The notes below the pieces were generated by a model. The model was given only the letters and a program-made list of their open reading frames with translations. It did no database searches and was not told the origin of the DNA. From NCBI GenBank assembly GCA_016286785.1, contig JAEEUB010000007.1, positions 1 to 39,734 of the forward strand: DNA of 39,734 nt. Reading direction: 5' to 3'. Positions 39,617 through 39,734 of the stretch are shown piece after piece. The position numbers and the translations under genes were made by a program. The number at the start of each line of letters is the position of its first letter. Position 1 is the stretch's first letter. This DNA comes from Candidatus Saccharimonadota bacterium (GTDB lineage Bacteria > Patescibacteriota > Saccharimonadia > Saccharimonadales > Saccharimonadaceae).

Positions 39617-39734
39617 GTATCCGATCCAAACAATTGGTCACGTAGAACCTGGTTGGAATTATTTAGCAACCCGATCTCGATGCCTATCCAATAGATGTTC
39701 ATTCCTAGAATGAAATAGATAATCAGCGACACAA
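39580..39734 (-). CDS. C-terminal end of a membrane protein, unknown, cut by window edge
   Basis: 50 residues are visible (51 codons from 39732 with the stop). A hydrophobic segment (SLIIYFILGMNIYWIGIEIG) is followed by a polar tail ending SSEKEKQSTR. Third codon positions favour C and G (ATC, AAC, TCC) more than nearby ribosomal genes. The gene starts outside the window, so neither function nor length can be given. A short terminator follows after the duplicated 38-mer. Confidence 0.65.
   Translation of the reverse strand, partial: VSLIIYFILGMNIYWIGIEIGLLNNSNQVLRDQLFGSDTDSSEKEKQSTR

Overview
The window looks like a chromosomal segment of a Candidatus Saccharibacteria (TM7, Patescibacteria/CPR) genome. 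The grounds are its small compact genes and low-to-moderate GC. It encodes a split phosphoketolase, GatCAB, a type B L31 with a tail, surface proteins ending in VPxTG sorting signals, and short forms of several housekeeping enzymes (UvrC, ProRS, EF-Ts). UGA serves as a normal stop (for example in CPBP, frr and gap), so this is code 11 and not the UGA-Gly code of Absconditabacteria/Gracilibacteria. Assignment to the phylum is inference from gene content; no 16S gene is present.

Layout. 2-1171 is the 3' end of a surface adhesin-like gene. It is convergent with fusA. Then, on the minus strand, come murJ - gatC - gatA - a membrane HEPN-like gene - gatB (8634 to 3466). A class A PBP (8767-11505, plus) is divergent from murJ. 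11543-14317 holds a PIN/TRAM gene and a phosphoketolase divided into two overlapping genes; 14355-18157 holds uvrB, a DUF167 gene and lysS. 18205-23612 is a remnant of the widespread frr-uppS-cdsA-dxr-rseP-proS cluster, here frr-uppS-rseP-CPBP-proS-greA with rpmE upstream of frr and rpsB-tsf divergent nearby; pyrH, cdsA and dxr are missing from their usual places. 25552-27500 encodes two envelope proteins, followed by tRNA-Leu(GAG), an oligopeptide-binding protein, secG and a short uvrC. 30938-31660 has no long gene but contains two tandem, strongly promoted, strongly terminated small transcription units. Then come a membrane protein of unknown function, eno, and the sugar-phosphate operon gap-rpiB-rpe-pfkB-LOG, and finally rpsL-rpsG and the 3' end of a membrane protein followed by a 38-bp tandem duplication.

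Metabolic reading. rpiB and an rpe-like gene could interconvert pentose phosphates, which phosphoketolase would split to glyceraldehyde-3-phosphate and acetyl phosphate; gap and eno belong to lower glycolysis. murJ, uppS and the PBP cover parts of lipid II recycling and peptidoglycan synthesis. GatCAB implies that Gln- and/or Asn-tRNA is made by transamidation.

Gene expression. Ten genes (gatC, PBP, PIN/TRAM, phosphoketolase N-part, uvrB, lysS, proS, rseP, uvrC, eno) have a TATAAT-like box exactly 6 or 7 nt before the start codon, usually preceded by TGn, and no ribosome binding site, so their mRNAs should be leaderless. Other genes have good Shine-Dalgarno sites. In contrast, three small units (70-aa gene at 23725-23937; units at 30938-31306 and 31308-31659) carry exact TTGACA boxes with 17-bp spacers and GC-rich terminators. 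The two tandem units are the best candidates here for something undescribed: both have a 5' stem-loop starting 4-5 nt from the predicted 5' end and the same GCCTATGATT start region about 60 nt in.
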